From Acidobacteriota bacterium (GTDB lineage: Bacteria; Acidobacteriota; Terriglobia; Versatilivoradales; Versatilivoraceae): 64,000 bases of DNA. Where the stretch lies: contig JAJDUG010000019.1 in NCBI GenBank assembly GCA_022826755.1, forward strand, positions 1 through 64,000, written 5' to 3'. Numbering within the stretch: position 1 is the first letter of the stretch; each line of letters begins with the position of its first letter. The position numbers and the translations under genes are program-made. Below, piece by piece: positions 17,697 through 26,787 of the stretch. The notes under the pieces were generated by a model. It saw only the letters and a list, made by a program, of their open reading frames with translations. It did no database searches and was not told the origin of the DNA.

Positions 17697-20626
17697 TGCC
17701 GGAATACACATCAATAGTCGAACTCGCGGGACGCTCCGGCACGCCCGTGCCTTGCGCCGGCAACCTGCCCGTAAAGCTCGATGATCCGGACAGCGTCTGG
17801 TTCATCGATCAGGGCGCCGTCAACCTGTTCCTGGTCGAGTTCAAGGACGGGGTGGCGCAGGCGGCGCCGCGGCATCTGATGCGCCGCCAATCGGGCCGCT
17901 TGCTGCCTGGCGTCGCACCCGACAAGCGAGACAATGACGAAGATACGACGCTCAGCCTGATTGCCAAGGGATCGCCGGGTACCCTTCTGAAACGCCTGCC
18001 CGCATCCTTGCTGTCCCGGATTCATCCGGCCGAACTGGCGGAACAGATCGATACCTGGCTGACCGCCATCACCGACACGCTTTCCCGTTTTGCAATCCGC
18101 CTTCCGCGACCGACCGCGCTGGCCGAACCGGGACTCATCCAGACCCTGGCCGCTTGTACGCTATCGGTACGGCGAGGCGTGGTATGGGTATCGGAACCGC
18201 CGAGCGGCGCAAGCCTTTTCATGGACATGGTTGACCAGGCGGAACTGGCCGAGGCAAGCGGCCCACACGAAGCCGTCATACCGCTGACGCGGACGGCATG
18301 GCTGACCCTATTCGACGAGGCGACACTTTCCGGCAAGTCAACGGAAACACTGGCCGAGCAAGGCACGCTGCTGCCGGCGCTCGCCTCCTTTCATTCGGTT
18401 GCTTTCGGCATGGAACGGATCAACCGGCGGCTGGCCGTAGTCGACGATGCCAATCTCGAACGCGCGCGGACCACCAGCCGCCACACGGCCGAAAAGGCGG
18501 CCCGGCGGCGGCTCTTCAATATCCATGACCTGCCGATTGACGGTGATGCCCGCGTCGAGGACACGGCTCTGGCGGATGCCCTGGAAATCATCGGCCGGCA
18601 CCAGGGAATCAATTTCAGGATTCCGGTCCGTTCGGGGGCTTCCGACACTCCGGTGGGCCTCGTCGACGTTCTCGATGCGTCGGGAGTACGCGCCCGGCGG
18701 GTGCGGTTCGGAGCCGAGGGGGCCTGGTGGCGCGGCGACAGCACCGCGATGCTGGCTTTCCGCGCCGAGGACGGCCGGCCTGTGGCGCTATTGCCGGGAA
18801 TGTTCGGACGCTACCGGGAAATCGACCCGGTCAGCAAGCGCAGCGCCCGCATGACGGCGGATCGCGCCGGCGCGTTGGGGAAGGAAGCCTGGATGTTCTA
18901 TCGGCCATTGCCTTCGGGGAGCGCGAAACCGGCGGACCTGCTGCGAATGGCCCTGCGGGGATCGGCCGCGGACATGGCGCGGTTGCTGGTCGCCGGGCTT
19001 CCGGGAGGCCTGATCAAGCTGCTGCCGGCGCTGGCGCTTGGATTCGTCGCCAACCATATCGTGGCGGGCGGAAACGCCGGAACTCTCTATGTGGTGGCCG
19101 TGACGCTGGCCGGGTTCGGACTGCTCGGCGCACTGCTGCACCTGCTGCAAAGCACGTCGATGATGCGGCTCGAGGGGACTTCGGCCTCACGGGTCGAAGC
19201 TGCCTTTTGGGACCGCCTCATGCGCCTCCCGCCAGGCGTTCTGCGCCGCCGTCCAGCCGGCGACCTGGCCATGTCGGGAATGACCTTCCAGAATCTTCGC
19301 GACGGCATACGGGAAGTCGTCGCCGATGGCCTGCTGTCGATCATCTTCCTGCTTCCGGTGTTCGGCATCATCTTCTTCTACGATGCCACCCTTGGGGTCA
19401 TCGCTCTCATCTTCAGCCTGGCTTCCTTGCTGGTCAATCTGGCCCTTGGTCTGCGCCAGATTCCACCTCATGGGCGAATGATCAGCGCAACACGCCGCGT
19501 AGCCGGCCGGCTGTTCCAGATCGTAGGCGGAATCGCCAAGCTGCGGGTGGATAGCGCGGAAGGGTCGGCTTTCGCCATCTGGGCGCGGGACTATCGCGAG
19601 CAGAAACGCGCGGAGATCGAGGTCGGCGCGCTCGAGGGACATTCGCGGGCATTCGGCGCCGCCCTTCCTTTTCTGGCGGGTGGGGTACTGCTTTTCGCAG
19701 TGGCGGCGACGGACCACCGGAACGTCCCGGTCGGCGATTTTCTGGTCGTCTACACTGTATTCATCGCGTTCCAGTCGGCCATAGCCCGGCTCGGCGAGTC
19801 CTTCGGCACCGTTGCCGCCATGCTGCCGGCGTTCGATCAGATGCGCCCGCTGCTCGCCCCGGCTCCCGAAACCGAGGTCGAAGGAGAGCCGGTGGAATTC
19901 CTGGGCGGCGATATTCTCTTCGATCACGTCTCCTTCCGCTACGATCCTGATGGTCCATTGATTCTGGACGATGTCACCATTCACGCCGGTCCCGGAGAAT
20001 TCGTGGCGATCGCCGGCGAGTCCGGCGCGGGCAAGAGCACCCTGTTCCGGCTGGCGCTTGGAATCGAACGGCCGTCCGCCGGCGCGGTCTACTACGACGG
20101 ACGTGATCTGAGACACCTGAACCTGAAACAGGTGCGCCGGAAGATCGGCGCAGTGCCCCAGTCGGTCGGACTCCATCCCCAGGACCTCTGGGACAACCTG
20201 GTCAGTCACCACCAGGAAGTGACCAGCGAGGAAGTATGGTCGGCGGTTCGGCTCGCCGAAATCGAAGACCAGATCAAGGCCATGCCCATGGGCATGATGA
20301 CCATGGTCGGCACCGGCGGCGCTGTCCTTTCGGGCGGGGAGAGTCAGCGCGTCACCATCGCCCGCTCGGTGATCGGCGCCCCGCGAATCATGCTCTTTGA
20401 CGAAGCAACCAACTGGCTGGATAACGAAAGCCAGGCCAGGGTCATGCAGAACCTGACCGCGCTGACCTCGACCCGGGTCGTCATCGCCCACCGCTTGTCC
20501 ACGCTGGAACAGGCTGACCGCATTTACGTGTTGCAGGCCGGGAAAGTCGTGCAAAGCGGCTCCTTCAAGGAACTGATGGAGGTCGACGGGGTATTCAGAG
20601 AACTGGTCAGAAGGCAGATCGCCTGA
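17696..20626 (+). CDS. NHLM bacteriocin-system ABC transporter, second component
   Basis: Protein of 976 aa. About 270 N-terminal residues form a non-peptidase region beginning with a segment like cyclic-nucleotide-binding folds (VWFIDQGAVNLFLVEF near 33); a linker follows, then a transmembrane domain (about 425-715) and an ATPase with Walker A GESGAGKST near 780, signature LSGGESQRVTIARSV and Walker B IMLFDEATNWLD. This architecture is the known companion of the C39 exporter in NHLP loci, and the two probably form a heterodimer or act successively. The start at 17696 overlaps the previous stop, replacing a longer frame from 17585 that has no domain support. Confidence 0.92.
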   Translation: MPEYTSIVELAGRSGTPVPCAGNLPVKLDDPDSVWFIDQGAVNLFLVEFKDGVAQAAPRHLMRRQSGRLLPGVAPDKRDNDEDTTLSLIAKGSPGTLLKRLPASLLSRIHPAELAEQIDTWLTAITDTLSRFAIRLPRPTALAEPGLIQTLAACTLSVRRGVVWVSEPPSGASLFMDMVDQAELAEASGPHEAVIPLTRTAWLTLFDEATLSGKSTETLAEQGTLLPALASFHSVAFGMERINRRLAVVDDANLERARTTSRHTAEKAARRRLFNIHDLPIDGDARVEDTALADALEIIGRHQGINFRIPVRSGASDTPVGLVDVLDASGVRARRVRFGAEGAWWRGDSTAMLAFRAEDGRPVALLPGMFGRYREIDPVSKRSARMTADRAGALGKEAWMFYRPLPSGSAKPADLLRMALRGSAADMARLLVAGLPGGLIKLLPALALGFVANHIVAGGNAGTLYVVAVTLAGFGLLGALLHLLQSTSMMRLEGTSASRVEAAFWDRLMRLPPGVLRRRPAGDLAMSGMTFQNLRDGIREVVADGLLSIIFLLPVFGIIFFYDATLGVIALIFSLASLLVNLALGLRQIPPHGRMISATRRVAGRLFQIVGGIAKLRVDSAEGSAFAIWARDYREQKRAEIEVGALEGHSRAFGAALPFLAGGVLLFAVAATDHRNVPVGDFLVVYTVFIAFQSAIARLGESFGTVAAMLPAFDQMRPLLAPAPETEVEGEPVEFLGGDILFDHVSFRYDPDGPLILDDVTIHAGPGEFVAIAGESGAGKSTLFRLALGIERPSAGAVYYDGRDLRHLNLKQVRRKIGAVPQSVGLHPQDLWDNLVSHHQEVTSEEVWSAVRLAEIEDQIKAMPMGMMTMVGTGGAVLSGGESQRVTIARSVIGAPRIMLFDEATNWLDNESQARVMQNLTALTSTRVVIAHRLSTLEQADRIYVLQAGKVVQSGSFKELMEVDGVFRELVRRQIA

Positions 20627-20653
20627 TCCGAAGTCTCAGAGTGGAAGGCATCG

Positions 20654-21955
20654 ATGAAAAAGGCCACCGAGGCAGCAGATTCCCTTTTGTCAAGAGCTGC
20701 CGAAGACACTGACTTTCGCGAACGTCTTCTCGCGAAACCGAAGGAAACAATCGAACGGGAATTCGGCGTGACACTGCCCGCGGACCATGAGATTCACGTG
20801 CACGACGAGTCCCATAGCGCGACACACCTGGTGCTCCCGCCGCGCAGCAGGCTCAGCCGGGAAGAACGGGAAGCGGCCAGGACCGGCGCGGCCTCACTCG
20901 AGTTTCTCAAGAAGACGATGGTCGATCCCGCCCCGCCGATGCGCCCCCCCACCCTGCAACCGGCGGCTTCCGCAGTGCGTTCCCTTGCCCCCGGAGCACT
21001 TGCCGAGGCAGGTAGAGAGAGCATCCGCCGCGGTCTCGATTTCCTGGAATCCACTATCGACGGGAATGGGGCCTGGCACTGCATCCGGTTCAACACAGCC
21101 AACCCGGACATTCCAAGGCATTTCGAGAGGCCTCCGTTCGTTTCGGCTCTCTGCGTCCTGGCCCTGGAGAGCAGCGATGAAGCACGGGCCAGGGCTCTCT
21201 GTACCCGTACGAAGTCCTACCTTGTCGACACCATGGAATTTCCGGGACTCTGGCGCTACTACCGCCATCTTCCCCAGGATCTGGACAGCACCACGCTCTG
21301 TTCGCTCGTCATCGGGACACACCCTTGGATTCTGCTGGGCAGGAACGTTCCGCAAATATTGGCCAATCGCGACGACAAGGGTCGCTTCATGACCTGGGTG
21401 CTGGCGAAAGACGAACCCAATGTCGTGTCACCCTTTCGCATCGAAGCCGATCCCGTAGTCAACGCCAATGTCATTGCCTACCTTGGCGACCACCCTGAAA
21501 CCAGGCGTGCCCAACGATGGTTGGAAGCTCTCATTGCCGAGGACGGCCTCGAGGGCTCGTCCAAGTGGTATCCCGACAGGGTAACGATCCACTATGCAAC
21601 CACCCGCGCCATGGTTCGCGCGCGGCCTGCCCTCGATCGACTACGCCCCATCATGGCGGATCGAATCCTGGGCTTGCGCGACCCACGGGGAGATTTCGGC
21701 AACATCCTTCAGACCGCTCAGGCAGTGGCGGCGCTCTACAATGTCGGCAGCCTTGAGCGCATCGACGCGACGCGCGAAATCGAGAGGTTCATCAGTTGGC
21801 AACACGAGGACGGCAGTTGGCCGGAGCTTCTCGCCTTTGGCGACCAATCGTTGAAGTGGGGCGCCGTGGGACAGATAGGGCATGGTTCCGAATCCGTGAC
21901 CTCCGCGTTTTGCATCGAAGCTCTGGAGCGCCTGGTCGAAACCTTAACGACCTGA
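20654..21955 (+). CDS. NHLP leader domain fused to a class II terpene-cyclase-like domain
   Basis: Protein of 433 aa with two parts. Residues 1-75 are homologous to the leader of the precursor peptide at 28047: both have DFRxxLLAxPKxTI, a Gly-x-Thr-x-Pro turn, VH, and HLxLPP before the acidic helix. The normal Gly-Gly or Ala-Gly cleavage site is changed to ARTGAA. Residues about 115-433 look like the alpha/alpha barrel of squalene-hopene and diterpene cyclases: QW-like STIDGNGAW near 135, DLDSTT at 209-214 in the place of the DxDD acid motif with the middle Asp kept, and WQHEDGSW near 382. GGAAGG precedes the ATG by 5 nt. Possible roles are a tethered cyclase, or a scaffold delivered by the leader. 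I know of no such fusion. Confidence 0.75.
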   Translation: MKKATEAADSLLSRAAEDTDFRERLLAKPKETIEREFGVTLPADHEIHVHDESHSATHLVLPPRSRLSREEREAARTGAASLEFLKKTMVDPAPPMRPPTLQPAASAVRSLAPGALAEAGRESIRRGLDFLESTIDGNGAWHCIRFNTANPDIPRHFERPPFVSALCVLALESSDEARARALCTRTKSYLVDTMEFPGLWRYYRHLPQDLDSTTLCSLVIGTHPWILLGRNVPQILANRDDKGRFMTWVLAKDEPNVVSPFRIEADPVVNANVIAYLGDHPETRRAQRWLEALIAEDGLEGSSKWYPDRVTIHYATTRAMVRARPALDRLRPIMADRILGLRDPRGDFGNILQTAQAVAALYNVGSLERIDATREIERFISWQHEDGSWPELLAFGDQSLKWGAVGQIGHGSESVTSAFCIEALERLVETLTT

Positions 21956-22030
21956 AGAACGTGCCGGTTACGTCATCCGGTGCTAATATGAATCTTGATC
22001 CGGGAACAATGGTCCACAAGGGAACCTGCC

Positions 22031-24427
22031 ATGCCACAAGATTCAGCCACGGGTGTTGGCTCAGGTCCGAACGAGGCCGACATCACTCAGCAGATCGAAC
22101 CGTCCATTCGTAACGCCCTTCCGCACTATCTGCCGTTGGGAATCTTCCCGTTGCTTCTTCTGGCCGCGATGCACGGCGGCTGGTGGTTGCTGCCGCCATT
22201 CCTCTTTATGAGTGTGGCGGGGCCGCTCGATCGGGCTCTGGGTCTCGACGGACGAAATATGGACCCGGCGAAGACGTCGGAGCGGCGCCTGCTCTGGCAC
22301 AATCTGCCCGTGTGGACCTGGGCGTTCCTGTGGCCGCCGACACTCATTTTCGGCCTGTGGCAAATCCTGGTCGCCAATCGGTTCGCAATCTGGGAGGACG
22401 TATTCCTGGCGATCATTTTGACCATGGAAGCACAGGCTGTATTTGTCGTCGGTCACGAACTGATTCATCGGCGCTATGCCTGGGAGAGGCGGCTCGGCGA
22501 ATTCCTGCTCGCCTGTGCCTCCTATCCGCAATATGCCACCGAGCATGTCTATATCCACCACGCCAGGGTCGGCACTCCCCATGATGCGGGGTCTGCTCCC
22601 AAGGGAGAGAGTTTCTGGAAATACTTCCCCAAGGAAGTGGCGAGCAACCTCACCAATTCCTGGGAAGTCGTTCGTGAGCGCCTGGCGCGGCGGCGGCTGT
22701 CCCCCTGGCACTACGGCAATCCTTTCTGGCGCTACGGCCTGTTTGTCGCGTTCTGGTATGGGCTGGTGTTCTGGATGAGCGGGATCTGGGCCGTTCTGGT
22801 CTTTGCCTTCCTCGGCCTGAGCTGCGTCTTTTCCATGAAGATCAGCAACTACTTTCAACACTACGGTCTGCGCCGGGTCCGCCTGCCCAACGGCCGCTGG
22901 GAACGGGTGAGGCCACGCCACTCCTGGAGCGCCGACTGGAAATTCAGCAACTGGATGTTCTTCAACATGCAGCGCCATGCGGATCATCACGCCATGGCAT
23001 CCCGCCACTATCCGCTGCTCCAGGTTCATGGCCCCGATGAATCACCGGAATTGCCGGGGACCTACGCCGACATGATGAACATCGTGCTGCGTCCCAAGCG
23101 CTGGTTCGAAAAGATGGATCCCCTGGTCGATCAATGGCGCAAGCATTTCTATCCGGAGATCGATGACTGGAGCCCCTACGACAGCCCGGTTTCCGCGGCG
23201 CGACCTGAGGCCTTCGAGGCGATCGTCGAAATCTTCGGGGCCGCTCCCCGACTCGCCAAACGCATCGAACGCAATTCGGAGCTTCTCGACAACCTGCAGG
23301 ATCGGGAATTCACCGATCTCGATCTGCCGAAGGGATTCGGACCGGATCAGGAATACGAATCGATTGCGCGGCGCGGGCTTACCAGGCTCTATTGGACGTA
23401 CGAAATGGGCGTAGGGGAAATGAAGGACCTGATGGCCGAACTGCCAACCGCCGATGCCAGGGAAACGGCTGAAATCGTCCGAAACTGGTCGAACGACAAG
23501 GCGTTTCAGATCGGTATGCACGTGGTGCGTGGAAACCTTTCGCCGGCCGAGGCCAAGACTGCCCTGTCCAATCTCGCCGAGGCTTCCATTTCAACCGTGC
23601 TCGCCGCCGTGGTCGCGGATTTTGTCGAGCGGGTGGGGCCGCTGCGCGGGGACGGGGTGGCTGCCATTTTCCTGGGCGATCTCGCCAGCCGGGAGGTTTA
23701 TCCCGGCATGGCAATCGACATGCTGCTTGTCCATGACGGCCGGCAGTCAGGCGAGAAGGAGCGTCTATGCCGGCGTTTCCGGCAAGCGCTGGCCGAGCTG
23801 GCGCAGAACAGCCTGCTGTTCTCCCCGATCCGGCCCGTCTCGAATCCCCTTCCCGTGCTGCCGCTTTCGGAACTGGCCGGGCATTGCGGGAGTGCTGCTT
23901 CCGCTGAAATTCCCCTGCTCACCAGGTCACGCTGCGTGTTCGAGTGCGGCGATTCCGAAATCGGCCGCCGCTTCGGCGAAGCACGGCGCGAAGTCTTGGC
24001 CGAATGCGGTGCCGACGAGTCCCTGATCGCCCGCTTGCGCATGCCGTTGGAAGACTCCGCCGAGCCGGGCGTGTCTACCTTTGTCCGAATGCGCGGCGGG
24101 CTGGACGAAATCGAGAGGGCCGCGCGTTTCCTGCAGTTGACGAGTAACGGAGCCGGTCTCGACGATCCGGCTCCTACCGCTGCAGCGGTGTTCAATGTCG
24201 CCGGCTTCGAGCCGCTGGCTCAGGCCGCGGCCATGTGGCAGGATTTGCAGGGCATCACAAGCCTCATCGCAGAAGAAGGATTTGACGCCGCAGCAGCAGG
24301 GCCCCAGGTCAAGTCTCTGGTTGCGACCGCTTGCGGTCAGCAGGATTTCGATGCTCTGGAGTCGGTGGTCGCCGAAACCGCATCCCGCGCTGCTTCCGAG
24401 ATCGATAGGCTCCATTTGCGCATATGA
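22031..24427 (+). CDS. AlkB-like diiron monooxygenase fused to a GlnE-like domain
   Basis: Protein of 798 aa. Residues 20-400 are a membrane-bound alkane 1-monooxygenase-like protein: several membrane helices, histidine boxes HELIHRR (about 142), EHVYIHHARVGTP (about 170), NYFQHYGL (about 274) and QRHADHHAM (about 314), all in the order of AlkB. From about 440 to 740 the sequence resembles the nucleotidyltransferase region of GlnE: a helical block, then LASREVYPGMAIDMLLVHD where GlnE has the SDIDL metal site, and VRMRGGLDEIERAARFLQL, matching GlnE's KRGPGGLVDIE region. The first catalytic Asp is Ala, so the transferase is probably inactive. AAGGGAA precedes the ATG. The oxygenase could hydroxylate a lipid or terpenoid moiety. 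Its stop overlaps the YcaO start (ATGA). Confidence 0.82.
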   Translation: MPQDSATGVGSGPNEADITQQIEPSIRNALPHYLPLGIFPLLLLAAMHGGWWLLPPFLFMSVAGPLDRALGLDGRNMDPAKTSERRLLWHNLPVWTWAFLWPPTLIFGLWQILVANRFAIWEDVFLAIILTMEAQAVFVVGHELIHRRYAWERRLGEFLLACASYPQYATEHVYIHHARVGTPHDAGSAPKGESFWKYFPKEVASNLTNSWEVVRERLARRRLSPWHYGNPFWRYGLFVAFWYGLVFWMSGIWAVLVFAFLGLSCVFSMKISNYFQHYGLRRVRLPNGRWERVRPRHSWSADWKFSNWMFFNMQRHADHHAMASRHYPLLQVHGPDESPELPGTYADMMNIVLRPKRWFEKMDPLVDQWRKHFYPEIDDWSPYDSPVSAARPEAFEAIVEIFGAAPRLAKRIERNSELLDNLQDREFTDLDLPKGFGPDQEYESIARRGLTRLYWTYEMGVGEMKDLMAELPTADARETAEIVRNWSNDKAFQIGMHVVRGNLSPAEAKTALSNLAEASISTVLAAVVADFVERVGPLRGDGVAAIFLGDLASREVYPGMAIDMLLVHDGRQSGEKERLCRRFRQALAELAQNSLLFSPIRPVSNPLPVLPLSELAGHCGSAASAEIPLLTRSRCVFECGDSEIGRRFGEARREVLAECGADESLIARLRMPLEDSAEPGVSTFVRMRGGLDEIERAARFLQLTSNGAGLDDPAPTAAAVFNVAGFEPLAQAAAMWQDLQGITSLIAEEGFDAAAAGPQVKSLVATACGQQDFDALESVVAETASRAASEIDRLHLRI

Positions 24428-26778
24428 ACGTGCCGGCCGATCCGGCGCGGAAACCCCAGATGCCAGCCCAGACGGACACGGGTCCCCCACGAGGGATTCT
24501 GGTCAAGACGACTCCAGCCGACCTGGGTCCGGTCGAGCTTCCCGCGCTTACTCCACACCTTCGATTCCACGAAATCGGCCAACAGCAGACGCTGCTGGTT
24601 TCCGAATCGTTCAACACCCTTTTGCACGGCAAGCTGTATTCAGATCTGCTGCCGCTGCTCGACGGCCGGCGCCCCCGGGACGAGATTGTGGCGGCCTTTG
24701 AGGGCTCCCATGCTGCCGCCGACGTTCTTGCGGCCATCGTTTCGCTCTCCGCCAAGGGCTATATCGTCTCGGCCGATCATGGGATGGACCGATGCCGGGC
24801 GGCCTACTGGTCGTCGCTTGGCGCATCGCCGCGCTGGGTCGAACAACGGCTGGCCGAATCGCGCATCGCGGTCGAGGGCGACGACGGCCGCCTGGTCCGG
24901 CATCTGCAGGAGAGCGGCGCCGGTATGGCGACCGGCGATCCCAGGCTCACCGTTAGGGTCTGCGACGATTACCTCGCGGCGCGCCTTGCGGAAGTGAATC
25001 GGCGCCGGCTCGAGGCCAGAGCGCCCTGGACGCTGGTGCGACCGCGCGGCATGGAGGCGCTGTTCGGTCCCATCTTCGCCGCCGACAGACAAGGACCCTG
25101 CTGGGACTGCCTGGCTTTCCGCCTTCGCGGCCATCAGGAGGTTCACCATTTCCTGCGCAACATTGCCGGCGAGGAGGCTGCCTTCAAGCCGTTCGCAACT
25201 CAGCCCACGGTGCTGGAAGCGGTCTACGGCCTGGTCGCGGCGGAGATAGTCAAGTGGCTGGTGCTGAATGAGGCGGCCCCGATTCACCAACATGCGATCG
25301 CGTTGAACCTCGGCACGTTGGCCAGCTCACACCATCGGGTAATGCGCCGGCCCCAGTGCCCGGCCTGTGGGGACGAGGAGCTGCGCCGGCCGGATCGGCC
25401 GCCGGTCCCGTTGTGTCTGAAAACCAGTCCCAAGACCCATCGCAACAGCGGCGGCGCGCGCACGGTGCCGCCGGCAGTCACCTTGGCCAAATACCGCCAC
25501 CTGGTGAGCCCGATCAGCGGTGTCGTAACCTGGCTCAAGCGCACTACCGACGAAACCGATTCCTGGCTGCATGTCTACTGGGCCGGAACCAATCTCGGCA
25601 TGAGAGGCCGGAGCTTGAGTTCGCTCAGACGCAGCCTGCGCAGCAAGAGCGCCGGCAAGGGCAGCACGCGGGGGCAATCCGAGGTCAGCGCCCTCTGCGA
25701 GGCGGTCGAGCGCTATTCGGGCGCTCGTCATGGAGACGAGATCCGCACCCGCAAGCGACTCGTCGAGTTCGCCGGGAGAGAAGAGGCCATCCATCCCAAC
25801 GATGCGCAACTGTTCAGCGACACTCAGCTTGACAACGCGAAGAGCATCAACGCCAGGGGCCACCCCTACAACATCGTCCCGGCGCGTTTCGACCCCGAAG
25901 CCGAAGTCGACTGGACACCGGTGTGGTCGCTGACTCAGCGCCGGCATCGCTACCTGCCGACGTCGATGCTCTACAGCATGCCGGCCGAAGAGCGCGGTCC
26001 CTCCGACCTGGTCGCCGATTCCAACGGCTGCGCCGCCGGCAATACCCTGGAAGAAGCCATCCTGCAAGGCTTCTATGAACTGGCCGAGCGCGATGCCTTC
26101 GCCATCTGGTGGTACAACCGGCTGCGCCTGCCGGCGGTCGACCTCTCCAGCTTCAACGACGACTACCTGGCATCGGCCTCGGACTATTACGCCCGCTACG
26201 AGCGCAATCTGTGGATGCTCGACGCCACCTCCGATATCGGCATTCCCACCTTCGTTGCGCTCTCGCGCAGACCGGGCGCCCGAACCGAGGACATCATCTA
26301 CGGCGCCGGTGCCCACGCCGACCCGCGCATCGCGGCGCTGCGGGCGATTTGCGAACTGAACCAGTGCCTGACCTGGCTGCCGCGTCCCGGGAGGGGCGAG
26401 GGCCGGCCCATGATCGACGATCCGCTGGCGCTTTGGTGGTGGAAGACCGCTCGACTGGCCGATTGCTCCTGGCTGGCGCCGGCGGCGGGGGAACCTCTCC
26501 GCAAGGCTTCGCGGTATCCGGTGATTGAAACAACGGACACGCGCGAAGACGTGGAATATTGCCGCGCGCTGGTCGAAGCCAGGGGCATGGAGTTCCTGGT
26601 GCTGGATCAGACCCGGCCCGACATCGGCATGCCCGTGGCGCGAGTCATGGTTCCAGGGATGCGCCATTTATGGGCAAGATTCGCGCCCGGGCGCCTGTAC
26701 GACGTGCCGGTCGCCATGGGCCGCCGCAGGCACCCCCTGGCCGAAGCCGATTTGAATCCCGCACCGGTCGTCGCTTGA
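24424..26778 (+). CDS. E1-like/YcaO cyclodehydratase fusion (azoline-forming)
   Basis: Protein of 784 aa that would bind the precursor leader and convert Cys, Ser or Thr residues to azolines using ATP. The N-terminal ~340 aa are the E1-like partner: a winged-helix leader-binding region (LVSESFNTLLHGKLY near 60), a segment with PCWDCLAFRLRGHQE and a zinc-type CPACGDEE. The YcaO domain follows, from VTLAKYRHLVSP; ATP/Mg motifs are SEVSALCEAVERYSG (about 419-433) and GCAAGNTLEEAILQGFYEL with ERDA. The C-terminus reads NPAPVVA and lacks the full PxPxP tail. The fused architecture is known from TOMM loci. The precursor's Cys-Cys-Cys is the natural target. No separate dehydrogenase gene is seen, so thiazolines may remain reduced. 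Confidence 0.92.
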   Translation: MNVPADPARKPQMPAQTDTGPPRGILVKTTPADLGPVELPALTPHLRFHEIGQQQTLLVSESFNTLLHGKLYSDLLPLLDGRRPRDEIVAAFEGSHAAADVLAAIVSLSAKGYIVSADHGMDRCRAAYWSSLGASPRWVEQRLAESRIAVEGDDGRLVRHLQESGAGMATGDPRLTVRVCDDYLAARLAEVNRRRLEARAPWTLVRPRGMEALFGPIFAADRQGPCWDCLAFRLRGHQEVHHFLRNIAGEEAAFKPFATQPTVLEAVYGLVAAEIVKWLVLNEAAPIHQHAIALNLGTLASSHHRVMRRPQCPACGDEELRRPDRPPVPLCLKTSPKTHRNSGGARTVPPAVTLAKYRHLVSPISGVVTWLKRTTDETDSWLHVYWAGTNLGMRGRSLSSLRRSLRSKSAGKGSTRGQSEVSALCEAVERYSGARHGDEIRTRKRLVEFAGREEAIHPNDAQLFSDTQLDNAKSINARGHPYNIVPARFDPEAEVDWTPVWSLTQRRHRYLPTSMLYSMPAEERGPSDLVADSNGCAAGNTLEEAILQGFYELAERDAFAIWWYNRLRLPAVDLSSFNDDYLASASDYYARYERNLWMLDATSDIGIPTFVALSRRPGARTEDIIYGAGAHADPRIAALRAICELNQCLTWLPRPGRGEGRPMIDDPLALWWWKTARLADCSWLAPAAGEPLRKASRYPVIETTDTREDVEYCRALVEARGMEFLVLDQTRPDIGMPVARVMVPGMRHLWARFAPGRLYDVPVAMGRRRHPLAEADLNPAPVVA

Positions 26779-26787
26779 GGAGACGAT

